Below are positions 6,274 through 7,008 of a stretch of DNA of 7,008 nucleotides, one piece after another. The position numbers and the translations under genes were made by a program. The notes under the pieces are model-generated. The model was given only the letters and a program-made list of their open reading frames with translations. It was not told the DNA's origin and searched no databases. Position 1 is the stretch's first letter, and each line of letters starts with the position of its first letter. Source of the stretch: Burkholderiales bacterium (GTDB lineage: Bacteria > Pseudomonadota > Gammaproteobacteria > Burkholderiales > SG8-41); NCBI GenBank assembly GCA_005800795.1, contig SYEN01000575.1, positions 1 through 7,008 of the forward strand, written 5' to 3'.

Positions 6274-6666
6274 TCAGCTGAAAAACCAGCGCCGGCAAAG
6301 TACCCAGGTGAGCCAGGCCGCGGCAATCCACAGTGCTATGACCATGACCGCGCCCAACACGTTGCGCGGCTTGCCGTGTCTTGCCGCAAGCCATTGCCCG
6401 GCCTTGTCGCGGCATTCCGCGAGTACGGGGGCGGGAATGAATTTGAGCGTGAGCCAAATGCCGATGGGCAGCAAAATGGCGTCGTCGAGCAACCCCAATA
6501 CCGGAATGAAATCGGGAATCAGATCAATTGGGCTGAAGGCGTAGGCCACCACGCCGATGGCCAGCAGCCGGGCGACAAGCGGTGTGCGCGGATCGCGATA
6601 ACAAAACCACAAGGTGACGGCTTCGCGTTTGAGCAACTTCGCCCATTGCAGCAACCGTTTAATCAT
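6274..6666 (-). CDS. DUF1232 (YkvA-type) small membrane protein
   Basis: The 130-residue product carries the DUF1232 signature at residues 42-62, YAFSPIDLIPDFIPVLGLLDD, preceded by DPRTPLVARLLAIGVVA. Hydrophobic stretches at about 31-45, 57-75 and 105-123 suggest an inner-membrane protein; the last is followed by CRRWFF. The family is widespread and its biochemical role is not established. The ATG at 6666 lies 12 bp after the rimO stop codon with no recognisable Shine-Dalgarno sequence, so translation may be coupled to rimO. The TAXI gene starts 46 bp beyond its stop and may be read through from it. Confidence 0.88.
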   Translation of the reverse strand: MIKRLLQWAKLLKREAVTLWFCYRDPRTPLVARLLAIGVVAYAFSPIDLIPDFIPVLGLLDDAILLPIGIWLTLKFIPAPVLAECRDKAGQWLAARHGKPRNVLGAVMVIALWIAAAWLTWVLCRRWFFS

Positions 6667-6678
6667 AAGTATTTGTTT

Positions 6679-7008
6679 TTAAACAATTTTTCCATAAAGG
6701 TCGTGAGCGTCTGCACGGGTGATTTTGACTTGCGCGAAGTCGCCGGGTTTGAGCATTGTGGCCTTGCCGGCGCCTTCAATAAAAACATAGCCGTCGATTT
6801 CGGGCGCGTCGGCACTGCTGCGTGCGACAGCCTGCTTTTTATCACCGTGGTTGATTTCGTCAACCAGTACCCTGAGGGTCTGCCCGACTTTTTTCTTCAA
6901 GCGCGCTTTGCTGATCTTTTCCTGATGCTGCATGAAGCGGGTGCGGCGCTCTTCGCGCACGTCGTCTGGCACGGGGTTGGGCAGTGCATTGGCGGTGGCG
7001 CCCTCCAC
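6679..7008 (-). CDS. rimO: Ribosomal protein S12 methylthiotransferase RimO, C-terminal part
   Basis: RimO is a radical-SAM enzyme that adds a methylthio group to the conserved aspartate of ribosomal protein S12 in the cytoplasm. Only the last 109 residues are in the window; the MTTase and radical-SAM domains with their iron-sulphur cysteines lie beyond 7008. The visible part begins VEGATANALPNPVPDDVREERRTRFMQHQEKIS, the conserved end of the radical-SAM region, and continues with the TRAM domain containing ARSSADAPEIDGYVF and ending KPGDFAQVKITRADAHDLYGKIV. SADAPEIDG and the YDLWG-like end separate RimO from the related MiaB. The first codon shown is an internal GTG (Val). It is probably the first gene here of an operon with the DUF1232 gene. 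Confidence 0.94.
   Translation of the reverse strand: MEGATANALPNPVPDDVREERRTRFMQHQEKISKARLKKKVGQTLRVLVDEINHGDKKQAVARSSADAPEIDGYVFIEGAGKATMLKPGDFAQVKITRADAHDLYGKIV

Noticed and set aside
6673..6686. TTGTTT-TT-AAACAA inverted repeat between rimO and the DUF1232 gene
   Set aside because: It is a short, almost pure AT repeat with a 2-base spacer, too weak for a hairpin, and it overlaps the rimO stop codon.
1..7008. Defence system, prophage, integron, CRISPR or biosynthetic cluster
   Set aside because: All seven genes belong to housekeeping or common accessory families, and no direct-repeat array, integrase, transposase or terminal repeats are visible.

Overview
The window looks like ordinary chromosomal DNA of a Gram-negative proteobacterium, most likely a betaproteobacterium (Burkholderiales, Nitrosomonadales or similar). 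The grounds are a GC-rich composition with dense, short-gapped genes, a chemoreceptor tail of betaproteobacterial type, a GTP-type PEP carboxykinase, a RimO and a membrane-anchored TAXI-type binding protein. The lineage is inferred from protein resemblance only. I see no mobile element, CRISPR array, tRNA or rRNA, and no clear multi-gene novel system.

Layout, left to right. (1) 2-529 (+) is the C-terminal end of a methyl-accepting chemotaxis protein, cut by the window edge and ending in a WxxF-type tail. (2) 530-708 is a non-coding leader holding a hairpin with a following T-run. (3) 709-2517 (+) is a complete GTP-dependent PEP carboxykinase (pckG), followed by a strong symmetrical terminator. 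(4) 2617-2993 (-) is a small VOC/glyoxalase-superfamily gene broken by one frameshift. (5) 2994-3245 is intergenic with a possible promoter. (6) 3246-3863 (+) is an exported Sel1-repeat protein. (7) 3916-4866 (+) is an exported seven-bladed YVTN beta-propeller, preceded by an AT-rich gap containing an FNR/Anr-like palindrome. (8) 4885-6227 (-) is a TAXI-family solute-binding protein split by one frameshift. (9) 6274-6666 (-) is a DUF1232/YkvA membrane protein. (10) 6679-7008 (-) is the C-terminal part of RimO, running off the window.

The genes do not form one pathway. pckG is a stand-alone gluconeogenic gene insulated by terminators. The Sel1 and propeller genes lie in the same direction 52 bp apart, and both encode predicted periplasmic repeat proteins. 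The minus-strand group rimO, DUF1232 and TAXI converges on the propeller gene with only 18 bp between stop codons; rimO and the DUF1232 gene (12 bp apart) are probably co-transcribed, while the TAXI gene has its own -10-like box next to its start codon.

The points most worth checking are the pckG leader hairpin, the FNR-like box, the TAXI protein anchored at both ends with no permease beside it, and the two single-base frameshifts, which may be sequence errors or real gene decay.
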